A DNA stretch of 28,800 bases from positions 1 to 28,800 of the forward strand of contig CAZIXE010000042.1 in assembly GCA_964543235.1 (NCBI GenBank), written 5' to 3'. The translations under genes and the position numbers were made by a program. This DNA comes from JANMMJ01 sp964543235. GTDB lineage: Bacteria; Pseudomonadota; Alphaproteobacteria; Rhizobiales; Aestuariivirgaceae. Below the pieces are notes generated by a model. The model saw only the letters and a list, made by a program, of their open reading frames with translations, was not told the origin of the DNA and made no database searches. Each line of letters opens with the position of its first letter. The stretch's first letter is position 1. Below are positions 8,093-16,665 of the stretch, one piece after another.

Positions 8093-8950
8093 ATGGACCA
8101 TACCTCCGTATTGGAACGGACCATTCGCGCCATTCTGGTGACGCTCGTCCTCATCTTCTTCCTGTTTCCGATCGTCTGGATCCTCATGATGTCGTTCCAG
8201 ACCAACGAAACGATTCTACGGATTCCGCCATCTCTGTACTTTGAGCCGACGGTCAGCAACTACAGGGCCCTGATCACCGGCCGGCTGGAGACGGTAGCCG
8301 GCAACCTCGACATCAACTTCATGCAGAACCTCTGGAACTCCGTGCTGCTGTCTACGGTATCCGTGGCGCTGTCACTCTTGCTCGGTGTGCCTGCGGCCTA
8401 TGCTTTCGCCCGATTCAAGTTCAGGCTGGGCGAGGACATCGCGTTTACGCTGCTCTCATTCCGCTTTGCTCCGCCATTGCTCGTGCTCCTGCCGCTCAGC
8501 CTTTATTTCAAGGATCTGGGACTGACCAACACCTATATCGGCCTGATTTGGGTCTATCAGCTGATTTGCCTGCCGCTCATCCTTTGGATTGTGCGCGGCT
8601 ATTTCGAGGATATCAGTCCCGATATCGAACACGCCTACCGCATTGCCGGAAACAGCTGGTGGACGACCTTTCGCAAGATTGCCGTGCCGCTCGCCAGGCC
8701 GGGCATTGCCGCCGCCGGTCTGCTGGCCTTCATCTTCGCCTGGAACAACTTCGTATTCTCCCTGGTGCTGGCCTCCGCCGACAAGCAGCCCGTGACTGTG
8801 GGCGCCCTGGCCTTCGTAACCGCCTCGGGCATTCAGTATGGCCAGATCGCTGCCGCCATCGTCCTGTCCGTCACCCCGACATTGCTGCTGGCTCTCTACG
8901 CCCAGCGCTATCTCGTGGAAGGCTTGTCGCTGGGTGCGGTGAAGGGCTAG
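8093..8950 (+). CDS. ABC sugar/polyol transporter permease (MalG-like)
   Basis: Second inner-membrane permease, 285 aa, with about six transmembrane helices; the first (residues 13-36) is LVTLVLIFFLFPIVWILMMS. The coupling-loop motif is EHAYRIAGNSWWTTFRKIAVPLARPG (about residues 178-203), so the family alanine-rich EAA motif is seen as EHA. It forms the heterodimeric channel with the preceding permease. Gaps of 3 bp on each side show a single translationally packed transcript with the permease before and the ATPase after. Confidence 0.93.
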   Translation: MDHTSVLERTIRAILVTLVLIFFLFPIVWILMMSFQTNETILRIPPSLYFEPTVSNYRALITGRLETVAGNLDINFMQNLWNSVLLSTVSVALSLLLGVPAAYAFARFKFRLGEDIAFTLLSFRFAPPLLVLLPLSLYFKDLGLTNTYIGLIWVYQLICLPLILWIVRGYFEDISPDIEHAYRIAGNSWWTTFRKIAVPLARPGIAAAGLLAFIFAWNNFVFSLVLASADKQPVTVGALAFVTASGIQYGQIAAAIVLSVTPTLLLALYAQRYLVEGLSLGAVKG

Positions 8951-8953
8951 AGC

Positions 8954-10045
8954 ATGGCGCGCCTGGAACTTCGACAGCTGTCCAAGTCCTTCGGACACTT
9001 CAGGGTCTTCGACCAGCTCGACCTTGCCACCCGTTCCGGCGAGATCGTGGTGATCTTCGGGAGTTCCGGAACCGGCAAGACCATCCTATTGCGCCTCATT
9101 GCGGGCGTTGAGGAACCCTCCGGCGGTGACATTCTCATCGACGGCGAGTCGCTTGCCGACGTAGCGCCGGAGTCACGCAACGTCGGCATGGCCTTTCAGA
9201 ATTTTGCACTGTTTCCCCACATGTCGGCTGCCGACAACATTGCAACGCCGCTGTTGGCCCGCGGCGCCGACGCGGCGGCCGTCAGGGCCGGCGTCGATCG
9301 AGTCGCCAGGCTGCTCAAGATCGATCACGTTCTGGGCCACGCGCCGCGCGAGCTTTCCAACGGTCAGAAGCAGCGCACGGCACTGGCCCGGGCGCTTATC
9401 GCCGAACCGAAGATCCTGCTGCTCGATGACCCGCTGCGCAATGTCGATGCCAAGCTCCGCTTCGAAATGCGCCTCGAACTGCCGCGGCTCCTGCGCCAGT
9501 CGGGCTCCACCGTCCTCTATGTCACCCAGGACTATAAGGAAGCGATGGCCCTCGCCGACCGCATCGCCGTGCTCGCCGGGGGCCGCTTCGTCCAGGTGGC
9601 AAGCCCCGAGGAGATCTACAACTTTCCGGCCACGCGCGATGTGGCGCGCCTGTTTGGCGATCCCGTCATCAATCTCGTGGATGGAACCGTCGAGCTGAAG
9701 GGCACGTCCGTGGTCTTTGCCATTGCCGGAGAACCTGTGCCACTGCCCGCCCGCTATTCGGCCCTGGCCGGCCGTCCCGTCACACTGGGAGTGCGACCCG
9801 AAGCGATCTCGCTGGGACCGGTGAACGGTGCTGCCATGACAGCCCAGGTCGAAGCCGTGACTCCCTTCAACGAGCGCACCGTCCTGTTGCTTAAGTCGCT
9901 GGGCGGCTATGAGTTCCTGGCCTCGCTTCCCTCCTCTTCAGACTCGATACCTGCCGCCGGCAAGACCGCGGGCGTCGGCTTCGGCGAATTTGGCCTGCAT
10001 CTGTTCGACCGTGAATCCGGCTTGCGTCTGGAGGGTCAGCTCTGA
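8954..10045 (+). CDS. ABC transporter ATPase 1, degenerate catalytic residues
   Basis: Nucleotide-binding subunit of 363 aa with an OB/TOBE-like C-terminal domain after residue 230, as in CUT1 importers. Walker A is GSSGTGKT (36-43) and the Q-loop is FQNFALFPH (Q82). Three positions depart from consensus: the signature is LSNGQ (134-138) instead of LSGGQ, the catalytic glutamate after Walker B is Asp (LLLDDP, D159), and the H-loop His is Gln (VTQDYKEA, Q192). It overlaps the next ATPase gene by one base. Together these features suggest that the site built mainly from this subunit hydrolyses ATP poorly, while its partner carries the other set of residues. The glycerol ABC transporter of Rhizobium leguminosarum also uses two ATPases (GlpS and GlpT), so a paired arrangement is known. 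Confidence 0.93.
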   Translation: MARLELRQLSKSFGHFRVFDQLDLATRSGEIVVIFGSSGTGKTILLRLIAGVEEPSGGDILIDGESLADVAPESRNVGMAFQNFALFPHMSAADNIATPLLARGADAAAVRAGVDRVARLLKIDHVLGHAPRELSNGQKQRTALARALIAEPKILLLDDPLRNVDAKLRFEMRLELPRLLRQSGSTVLYVTQDYKEAMALADRIAVLAGGRFVQVASPEEIYNFPATRDVARLFGDPVINLVDGTVELKGTSVVFAIAGEPVPLPARYSALAGRPVTLGVRPEAISLGPVNGAAMTAQVEAVTPFNERTVLLLKSLGGYEFLASLPSSSDSIPAAGKTAGVGFGEFGLHLFDRESGLRLEGQL

Positions 10046-11175
10046 TGGCATCGCAATTGCGGCTGGAGGCCGTCAGCAAGATCTACAATCCGCGCGGCCG
10101 CCATCCGGTTCAGGCCGTGAAGACCTTTGATCTCGCCGTCGATCCTGGCGAGATTGTCGCGCTGCTCGGTTCGTCGGGCTGCGGCAAGACATCGACCTTG
10201 CGCATGATTGCCGGCTTTGAAGACGTGACCGGCGGCACCATCGCCATCGACGGCCGGCCCATCCATGACCTGCCCCCTGCGGCGCGTGGCGTCGCCATGG
10301 CCTTCGAGGCCTATTCCCTGTATCCGCCGCTCACCATCGGCGAAAACATCGCCTTTGCGCTCAAGTCTCAGAAACTCTCTTCCGCTGAACAGGCCAAGCG
10401 GGTTCGCGACATGGCGGCGATGCTCGAGATCGACGGCATCCTCGGCAAGTATCCGACCTCGGTCTCCGGCGGGCAGCAGCAGCGCGCCAGCCTCGGCCGC
10501 GCACTCGTCCGCAAGGCCGCGCTAACTCTCCTGGACGAGCCCATGGGCCAGCTCGAGCCGCAGTTGCGCGCCATTCTGCGCGGGCGCATCAAGCACTATT
10601 TGCGCGAGAACGGCCTGACCACCATCCTGGTGACCCATGACCAGACAGAAGCCAATGCCCTCGCCGATCGCATCGCCGTCATGGAGGGCGGCGAGCTCCA
10701 GCAGTTTGCCACGCCCCGCGAGCTGAAGGAGCGGCCAGCCAATCTCTTCACCGCAACCTTCATCGGCGAGCCGCCCATGAATGTGCTGCCTGTCCTGGTC
10801 GAAAGCGGTGCCGGGCGGCTGGATTTCAGGCTGAAGGAAGACCCCGGCCTGGTGCTCGGCTTTCGTGCAGCGGAGTTCGAGCCGGAACTGCGCGGCGTCC
10901 TGCGCAACGCGAAGGAACTCGTGCTTGGCGTCAGGCCGCATGGCATCGAGCTTGCCGGCAGGGGCCTGCCGGCGGAGGTCGTCTCCTGCCAGTGGCTGGG
11001 CGATCAGACCCATGTCGCCTGCGAGATCGCTGGCCGCACCATCGTGTCGGTCTCGCACGAGCGTCAGGTTTTGAAGATCGGCGATCACGTGTCCATGCGC
11101 GTTGCTGCGGGCAATCTGCACATCTTCGATCCGTCGACGGGACTGGCCGTCGCCCATGGGGGGCGCCGCGCATGA
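10045..11175 (+). CDS. ABC transporter ATPase 2 of the same importer
   Basis: Second nucleotide-binding subunit, 376 aa, with a C-terminal regulatory TOBE-like part. Walker A GSSGCGKT (42-49), signature VSGGQ (140-144), Walker B with catalytic Glu (LTLLDEP, E165) and H-loop His (VTHDQTEA, H198) are all standard. Unusual are the Q-loop, which reads FEAYSLYPP with Glu (E88) where Gln is expected, and the D-loop, which reads GQLEPQLR where SNLDAKLR is usual. The start ATG overlaps the stop of ATPase 1 and its own stop overlaps the kinase start (ATGA), so the three genes are translationally coupled. It is likely the catalytically competent half of a heterodimer with ATPase 1. Confidence 0.93.
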   Translation: MASQLRLEAVSKIYNPRGRHPVQAVKTFDLAVDPGEIVALLGSSGCGKTSTLRMIAGFEDVTGGTIAIDGRPIHDLPPAARGVAMAFEAYSLYPPLTIGENIAFALKSQKLSSAEQAKRVRDMAAMLEIDGILGKYPTSVSGGQQQRASLGRALVRKAALTLLDEPMGQLEPQLRAILRGRIKHYLRENGLTTILVTHDQTEANALADRIAVMEGGELQQFATPRELKERPANLFTATFIGEPPMNVLPVLVESGAGRLDFRLKEDPGLVLGFRAAEFEPELRGVLRNAKELVLGVRPHGIELAGRGLPAEVVSCQWLGDQTHVACEIAGRTIVSVSHERQVLKIGDHVSMRVAAGNLHIFDPSTGLAVAHGGRRA

Positions 11176-12743
11176 CGGGTGATGTTCTGATCGGCATCGA
11201 CGCCGGCACTTCGGTGATCAAGTCGGTCGCCTTCACCCGCGAAGGCGAACAGCTCGCGGTGGCATCGCTTCCCAACAGCTACGTGACCCTGCCCGATGCC
11301 GGCGTTGAACAGGACATGGCCCGGACCTGGGCCGACACGGCCCGCACCCTCATTATGCTGGCCGATCTGGTTCCCGGCCTGCGCGAGCGTGTTATCGCAG
11401 TGGCGGTGACGGGCCAGGGCGATGGCACGTGGCTGGTCGATGCCGGGGGCGAACCTGCCGCCCCGGCCTGGTTGTGGCTCGATGCCCGCGCCGCGGCGAT
11501 CGCCGAGGAGTACCTGGAATCGCCCGGCTACGCCGCCCATTACGAGCGCACCGGCAGCGGCGTGAACGCCTGTCAGCAGAGCACCCATCTGGTCTGGTTG
11601 CACCGCCACCGGCCCGACGTGATTGCCCGCAGCGCCAGCGCCCACCATTGCAAGGACTGGCTCTACTTCAAGCTGACCGGCGAGCGCGTCACGGATCCAT
11701 CGGAAGCCAACTTCACATTCGGCCAGTTCCGTTCCCGCGAATATGCGCCGCACATCCTGGACGAGCTCGGGGCCGGAGAGACCCGGCGGCTGTTACCCCC
11801 GATCATTGACGGCACCCGCATCTCGCATCCACTGACCGCAACAGCCGCAGGCCAGACGGGGCTCGCCTCCGGCACGCCGGTCAATCTGGGCTATCTTGAT
11901 GTCGTCTGCACCGGCCTTGGTGGTGGGCTTTTCGACCGGGAGGGCCGGGTCGGTTGCACGATCATGGGCTCGACCGGCATGCACATGCGCCTCGCCACCT
12001 CGGCCACGGCTGTCAAGCTCAACGCCGAACGATCCGGATATACCATGTCATTTCCGGTCCCCGGCATGTATGGCCAGATGCAGTCCAACATGGCGGCCAC
12101 CCTCAACATCGACTGGCTGCTCGACATCGCGGTGGAGGTATGCCGGGCGCAAGGCCTTGCGCGCAGCCGTACGGATATTCTTTCCGGTCTCGATGATGCC
12201 GTGCTGAAGGCGCGGCCGGGGCGGCTTCTGTATCATCCCTACATATCCCTGGCCGGCGAGCGTGGTCCATTTCTCGAGCCGGCGGCCCGCGCCACTTTCA
12301 CTGGCATTGATGTCTCGACCGGTTTTGCTGACCTGATGCGCGGCATCTTCGAAGGTCTCTGTCACGCCGCGCGTGACTGTTATGCAGCCATGGGACCGAC
12401 GCCCGCGGAGGTACGCCTGACGGGCGGGGCCGCGCGTTCCGGGGCGTTACGTTTGCTTCTGGCCAGCGCCCTGAAGGCCGATATACGTGCAGTGACGCGC
12501 GAGGAGGCTGGTGCAGCAGGTGCTGCCATGATGGCGGCAGTCCAGCACGGTCTCTATCCGGACATGCAGGCCTGCGCCGCCGAATGGGTGGAGCCGCGGA
12601 TTGGTTCGGCCACGCGCCCCGATGCAACGCTCGCGGCGCTCTTCGACAAGACTTTCCCGCTCTATGTGGAAGCCCGCAATGCCCTGCGTCCGTTGTGGCG
12701 CAGCCACAAGGTCATCCGGCAGGAGGCTCTCCATGCCTCATGA
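11172..12743 (+). CDS. FGGY-family carbohydrate kinase (erythritol-kinase-like)
   Basis: Sugar/polyol kinase of 523 aa. The N-terminal phosphate-binding loop is IGIDAGTSVIKS (D10), followed by VTGQGDGTWLVD and the region WLWLDARAAA that holds the candidate catalytic Asp; the C-terminal ATP-binding part has RLTGGAARSGALRLLLASAL and EEAGAAGAAMMAA. The GQGDGTWL stretch resembles EryA-type erythritol kinases more than glycerol kinase or xylulokinase, by my recollection of the family. It would phosphorylate the imported polyol, giving substrate for the GlpD-like dehydrogenase two genes down. I use the ATG at 11172, whose A lies inside the stop of ATPase 2 (ATGA overlap). The alternative AI-2 kinase LsrK is also FGGY and also tied to a SorC regulator, but no lsr processing genes are here. 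Confidence 0.88.
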   Translation: MTGDVLIGIDAGTSVIKSVAFTREGEQLAVASLPNSYVTLPDAGVEQDMARTWADTARTLIMLADLVPGLRERVIAVAVTGQGDGTWLVDAGGEPAAPAWLWLDARAAAIAEEYLESPGYAAHYERTGSGVNACQQSTHLVWLHRHRPDVIARSASAHHCKDWLYFKLTGERVTDPSEANFTFGQFRSREYAPHILDELGAGETRRLLPPIIDGTRISHPLTATAAGQTGLASGTPVNLGYLDVVCTGLGGGLFDREGRVGCTIMGSTGMHMRLATSATAVKLNAERSGYTMSFPVPGMYGQMQSNMAATLNIDWLLDIAVEVCRAQGLARSRTDILSGLDDAVLKARPGRLLYHPYISLAGERGPFLEPAARATFTGIDVSTGFADLMRGIFEGLCHAARDCYAAMGPTPAEVRLTGGAARSGALRLLLASALKADIRAVTREEAGAAGAAMMAAVQHGLYPDMQACAAEWVEPRIGSATRPDATLAALFDKTFPLYVEARNALRPLWRSHKVIRQEALHAS

Positions 12744-13779
12744 CATCGCCATCATCGGCGATCTCTTCATGCTGTCGGACGTTTTCGAGCGTGCCATTCG
12801 CGACCGCTGCCGTCTGCACGACATTGTCGTCCGCAAGCACGACCTGCCATGGCCAGACCAGCCCATGGAGCACGGCTATGCCGTCAAAGCCATGGATGGA
12901 CTCAAGGAATACATGGGCACCGCGGATCAGGTCGTCGAACTGACTGGCGATGCCGAGATCATGGTCACTCATCTGGCGCCGCTCTCTGCGGGGATCATGG
13001 ACCGCCTTCCCAAGCTCAGATGCGTGGCCGTATCCCGCGGCGGACCCGTCAATATCGATATGGCAGCGGCCCGGGCCCGCGGTATCCGGGTGGTCAACGC
13101 GCCGGGGCGCAATGCGACGGCGGTGGCGGAGTTCACGATTGGTGCAATCCTCGCAGAAACCCGCATGATCACCCGTGGCCATGACGCATTGCGGCGCGGC
13201 GAATGGCGTGGCGATCTCTACCGCGCCGACCGGGCGGGAGAGGAGCTCTCGGAACTGACCGTGGGCCTGGTCGGCTATGGCGAGATTGGCCGCCGGGTTG
13301 TCAGGTTGCTCAAGGTTTTTGGCTGCCGCATTCTGGTTTGCGATCCCTATGTGCAGCTTTCCGCGGAGGACCTGAATGACGGCGTCGTCCAGGTGTCCCT
13401 GGAGCGCGTGCTGGCCGAGAGCGATGTGCTGTCCATGCATCCCCGGGTGACGCCCGAAACCACCCGGATGATCAACGCCGCAACACTGGCGCAGATGAAG
13501 CAGGGTGCCTTCTTCATAAACACGGCGCGCGGACCTTTGGTGGACTATCCGGCTCTCTATGACGCGCTGAAAACCGGCCGTCTGCGTGGCGCTATGCTCG
13601 AGACCTTCGATATTGAGCCGCTCCCGAAGGACTCCCCCTGGCTGTCCCTCGACAACGTAACACTGACTCCGCACATAGCGGGTGCATCGGTCAAGACCGT
13701 GTCATATGCCGCCGGATTGGCCGCGGAGGAGGTGCGCCGCTATCTCGACAATGAACCCCCCCTCAATCCGTGCTCGTGA
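12733..13779 (+). CDS. NAD-dependent D-isomer-type 2-hydroxyacid dehydrogenase
   Basis: Dehydrogenase of 348 aa in the D-2-hydroxyacid dehydrogenase family (SerA, glyoxylate/hydroxypyruvate reductase relatives). The dinucleotide-binding loop is GYGEIG (181-186), with Asp (VCDPY, D204) at the end of beta 2, which favours NAD over NADP. The catalytic set is Arg266 (NTARGPLV), Glu295 (DIEPLP) and His314 (TPHIAGAS), all present. The ATG at 12733 has AGGAGG 6 bp upstream and lies 11 bp inside the end of the kinase gene. Its role between a kinase and a GlpD-like enzyme is not one of the known glycerol or erythritol steps; it could reduce or oxidise a 2-keto/2-hydroxy acid made from the sugar. Substrate unknown. 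Confidence 0.9.
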   Translation: MPHDIAIIGDLFMLSDVFERAIRDRCRLHDIVVRKHDLPWPDQPMEHGYAVKAMDGLKEYMGTADQVVELTGDAEIMVTHLAPLSAGIMDRLPKLRCVAVSRGGPVNIDMAAARARGIRVVNAPGRNATAVAEFTIGAILAETRMITRGHDALRRGEWRGDLYRADRAGEELSELTVGLVGYGEIGRRVVRLLKVFGCRILVCDPYVQLSAEDLNDGVVQVSLERVLAESDVLSMHPRVTPETTRMINAATLAQMKQGAFFINTARGPLVDYPALYDALKTGRLRGAMLETFDIEPLPKDSPWLSLDNVTLTPHIAGASVKTVSYAAGLAAEEVRRYLDNEPPLNPCS

Positions 13780-13832
13780 TGGACGCTGCTCTTGCCATAT
13801 CGCCTGGGCCGGGGAGGAAGCGGGAGGAGTGA
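13779..13832 (+). other. Possible 17-codon coupling mini-ORF
   Basis: An ATG overlaps the stop of the dehydrogenase gene (TGATG), opening a 17-codon frame that ends in TGA at 13830-13832, overlapping the GGGAGGAG ribosome site of the next gene and 7 bp before its TTG start. This could relay ribosomes from the dehydrogenase to the GlpD-like gene. The peptide has no recognisable features, and chance is a real alternative. Confidence 0.3.
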
Positions 13833-13839
13833 GGCCGCC

Positions 13840-15324
13840 TTGCGGGACCTGGGGCAATTCGATCTCGTGGTGGTGGGGGGCGGCATCAATGGCGCCGGCA
13901 TCGCCCGCGATGCCGCAGGGCGGGGACTTTCTGTGCTGCTGTGCGAGAAGGGCGATCTGGCCGAGGGAACGTCGTCCCGTTCCGGCAAGCTCATCCATGG
14001 CGGGCTGCGCTATCTCGAGTATTTCGAGTTCAGGCTGGTCCGCGAGGCCCTGATCGAACGCGAGGTGCTGCTGCGCGCGGCGCCGCATATTGTCTGGCCC
14101 CTGCGTTTCGTCCTGCCGCATTCACCGGATCAGCGGCCGGCGTGGCTGGTACGCCTTGGCCTGTTCTTCTATGACCATCTCGGTGGGCGTCAGCAGCTGC
14201 CGGGCTGCCGCCGCATTGATCTCGCTGGCGCCCCGGAGGGCAAGCCGATCAGGGCTGAGTTTAAGCTCGCATTCGAGTATTCGGACTGTTGGGTTGATGA
14301 TGCGAGGCTTGTCGTCCTCAATGCGCTCGACGCCAGGGAGCGTGGCGCCAGGGTACTGACCCGCACCGCGGCAGTTGCCGCGCGCCGCGTAGATGACAGT
14401 TGGCAGATCGAGCTCGCGGCCGCCGACGGCACCAGTTCGCTGGTTCGCTCGCGGGCGCTGGTCAACGCCGCCGGTCCCTGGGTCGAGGATGTAGCGGGAA
14501 GGGTGGCAGGATCGAATGCCACGCGGCGCGTGCGGCTGGTCAAGGGCAGCCACATCGTCGTGCCGAAATTCTGGGAGGGTCCGCAGGCCTATCTGTTCCA
14601 GAACCATGACAAGCGGGTGATTTTCGTCAATCCCTATGAAAGCCACCTCGGCCTGATTGGTACGACTGACATTCCCTATGAAGGCCGTGCTGAGGATGTC
14701 GCCATTGAGGACAGCGAAATTGACTACCTGCTGGCCGCGGTCAACCGTTATACGCGGCACCAACTGTCCCGCGCCGATATCAGGCACAGTTACTCCGGCG
14801 TGCGGCCGCTATATGATGACAATGCCGCCAACCCCTCTGCCGTGACTCGTGACTATGTCTTTGACGTCACTGGTGAACCGCCCCTGCTGTCGGTCTTTGG
14901 CGGCAAGATCACCACGTACCGCAAGCTGGCAGAACACGCCCTGCAGAAGCTGAAACCCCACTTTCCGGCAATGCTCGGTGACTGGACCGCCGGTGCGCCG
15001 CTACCCGGCGGCGACATCAATGGGCTGGACTTTGCAAGCTTTGCGAGCGGATTTGCGCGGGAACATGCATGGTTGCCCGCTGATTTGGCGCTGCACTATG
15101 CCCGGCTCTACGGCACCCGTGCTGCCAGTGTGCTAAATGGTGCCTCCTCCATGGCCGGTCTCGGCCGCCATTTCGGTGGCATGCTCTACGAGGTCGAGGT
15201 CAACTATCTCAGGTCCCACGAATGGGCCATGACTCCGGCTGATCTGCTGGACCGCCGGACCAAGTTTGGCCTGCATCTTTCGGAACAGGAAAAGGATTCT
15301 CTGGCAGCCTACATGCAGGCCTGA
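13840..15324 (+). CDS. glpD: GlpD/EryB-like FAD-dependent polyol-phosphate dehydrogenase
   Basis: Flavoprotein of 494 aa from the GlpD family, which oxidises glycerol 3-phosphate to dihydroxyacetone phosphate, or in EryB erythritol 4-phosphate to a ketose phosphate, passing electrons to the quinone pool at the inner membrane. The FAD-binding fold is FDLVVVGGGINGAGIARDAA, with GTSSRSGKLIHGGLRYLEYFEFR just behind, as in GlpD. The C-terminal DAO-like domain follows from about residue 350 (PLLSVFGGKITTYRKLAEHALQ). The start is uncertain: the TTG at 13840 has GGGAGGAG 10 bp upstream and gives a family-typical N-terminus; a TTG at 13792 would add 16 residues without a ribosome site. It is the last gene of the operon; a terminator is not evident in the 16-bp convergent gap. 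Glycerol and erythritol substrates cannot be told apart from sequence. Confidence 0.88.
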   Translation: MRDLGQFDLVVVGGGINGAGIARDAAGRGLSVLLCEKGDLAEGTSSRSGKLIHGGLRYLEYFEFRLVREALIEREVLLRAAPHIVWPLRFVLPHSPDQRPAWLVRLGLFFYDHLGGRQQLPGCRRIDLAGAPEGKPIRAEFKLAFEYSDCWVDDARLVVLNALDARERGARVLTRTAAVAARRVDDSWQIELAAADGTSSLVRSRALVNAAGPWVEDVAGRVAGSNATRRVRLVKGSHIVVPKFWEGPQAYLFQNHDKRVIFVNPYESHLGLIGTTDIPYEGRAEDVAIEDSEIDYLLAAVNRYTRHQLSRADIRHSYSGVRPLYDDNAANPSAVTRDYVFDVTGEPPLLSVFGGKITTYRKLAEHALQKLKPHFPAMLGDWTAGAPLPGGDINGLDFASFASGFAREHAWLPADLALHYARLYGTRAASVLNGASSMAGLGRHFGGMLYEVEVNYLRSHEWAMTPADLLDRRTKFGLHLSEQEKDSLAAYMQA

Positions 15325-15340
15325 CGGGCGTGGTGCGCGT

Positions 15341-16123
15341 TCAGTTTTCCGCGCCAGCGACCTGTCTGGTGCGGTATTCGTCGCACTTGTCGTCGGGGCG
15401 CACCTGGCGCGGGCTGATTGTGACCTGGCCACTGCGGCAGGAAATGATGACAGACCCGTTCGCCGCACAGATCCTCAGGACCTTGATGGCGCTGCTGTCG
15501 GCAAGGGTCTGAAGCGCGCTGGAACTGCCACTTGGGTCCTTGGCCATCGATTCGCCGATCTCCCGGCAGGTCTCCCGGTCTCCCGGGAAGGACCGGGTCT
15601 GGAAGTTGCCGATGATCCGCTGCTTCTTTTCCCGGTCGAAGTAGAGACTGGGCAACACCCGCTTCCCCTCCACATTCGGCGCCTCTGCTCCCGATACCGA
15701 AGCTGAGTCAACGTAGTTCTCTTCCGGCAGCAGGTCCTCGCCCACATCGGGGATTTCGGCCAGCTCGCTCTCCTCGGCCGCAACCGGCTCCGCCGCCATG
15801 GCGGGGGCCTCGGCAGTGGCAGCTGCTACCGCCGGCTGAAGCGGCATCTTGGTTGGCGCATTCGACATGGCTGTCACCAGCCGGTCTGACCGCTTGAGTC
15901 GCGACAAGGCAACAGGATCGGCCTCTTGGGCAATTTCAGTTTGTGCAAGCCTGTCGGTGATCAGCTTGGGCTGTACGCGAATGCCGAGGGAAAGCGCAAC
16001 CGCTGTTGCACTGATGGCGCCCAGCAGGAACGATGCCATCATCCACACCGATAGGGTTGAACCCCGTCCTAGGCCGCGGCGGCGGGTGGCTGGCGGTGCC
16101 GACGCGGGTCGGCTGGTCTTCAC
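15341..16123 (-). CDS. Membrane-anchored periplasmic protein of the Tad cluster, unknown function
   Basis: Protein of 260 aa without a family I recognise. Residues 1-22 are basic (SRPASAPPATRRRGLGRG), residues about 25-48 form one transmembrane helix, 50-95 are mixed, 96-130 are an Ala/Glu/Pro-rich linker, and 155-260 form a compact C-terminal domain with four cysteines (C186, C219, C229, C247), which could make two disulfides in the periplasm. Its ATG overlaps the tadD stop (16120-16123), so it is the last gene of the Tad transcript and likely part of the pilus machinery or its regulation. It converges with the GlpD-like gene with only 16 bp between. Confidence 0.78.
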   Translation of the reverse strand: MKTSRPASAPPATRRRGLGRGSTLSVWMMASFLLGAISATAVALSLGIRVQPKLITDRLAQTEIAQEADPVALSRLKRSDRLVTAMSNAPTKMPLQPAVAAATAEAPAMAAEPVAAEESELAEIPDVGEDLLPEENYVDSASVSGAEAPNVEGKRVLPSLYFDREKKQRIIGNFQTRSFPGDRETCREIGESMAKDPSGSSSALQTLADSSAIKVLRICAANGSVIISCRSGQVTISPRQVRPDDKCDEYRTRQVAGAEN

Positions 16124-16632
16124 AGGCTGGCCCGCTTGACCGTCTTGGATGTCTGTGCGAGGAGCTCGAGGTTGTTCGCTATGTAGGGGTTGCCCGGATC
16201 GAGCTCATTCGCCTTGAGGAGATAGTAGCGCGCCTTCTCGGTATTGCCGCGCAGGAGATGCGAGTACCCCGCATTGTTGTAGATCACCGCATTGCGGCTC
16301 TGCATCGCCAGCACCTTTTTGTAGGCGTTGTCGGCGAGATCGAACCGCCGCAGATGGTCGTAACTGGCGGCAAGGCCGAGCCAGGCCTCGACATCCGTCG
16401 GCGTCACTTCGACCGCCTTGCGGAAGTTCTTCTCGGCCAGCCCATAGTCGCGGTTGCGGAAATGCACCTTTCCCATCCGCAGATAGTCGTCGGAGGGATA
16501 GAATTTGGCGTCCTCGGTTGCGAGACCGGACTCCTCCAGGAGCTGGTTCTCAAGTGACGGCTTGCACCCCGCCAGCAAGACCATCACGGCTGCCGCCGCA
16601 ACGCCCAGGCGCAACATCCCGATCCCCATCAT
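16120..16632 (-). CDS. tadD: TadD-like tetratricopeptide lipoprotein
   Basis: Outer-membrane or periplasmic lipoprotein of about 170 aa. A signal peptide ends in the lipobox LLAGC (Cys near residue 23), followed by tetratricopeptide repeats: roughly DDYLRMGKVHFRNRDYGLAE, then VEAWLGLAASYDHLRRFDLA, and VIYNNAGYSHLLRGNTEKAR. TadD proteins of Flp pilus clusters look like this and are thought to help place the secretin or pilus proteins. Three possible starts stand side by side (GTG 16635, ATG 16632, ATG 16629). It overlaps the downstream 260-aa gene by 4 bp and follows tadC. Confidence 0.85.
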   Translation of the reverse strand: MMGIGMLRLGVAAAAVMVLLAGCKPSLENQLLEESGLATEDAKFYPSDDYLRMGKVHFRNRDYGLAEKNFRKAVEVTPTDVEAWLGLAASYDHLRRFDLADNAYKKVLAMQSRNAVIYNNAGYSHLLRGNTEKARYYLLKANELDPGNPYIANNLELLAQTSKTVKRASL

Positions 16633-16665
16633 CACCCCACCCCTTCAGTCTTTTCATTCTATCAC

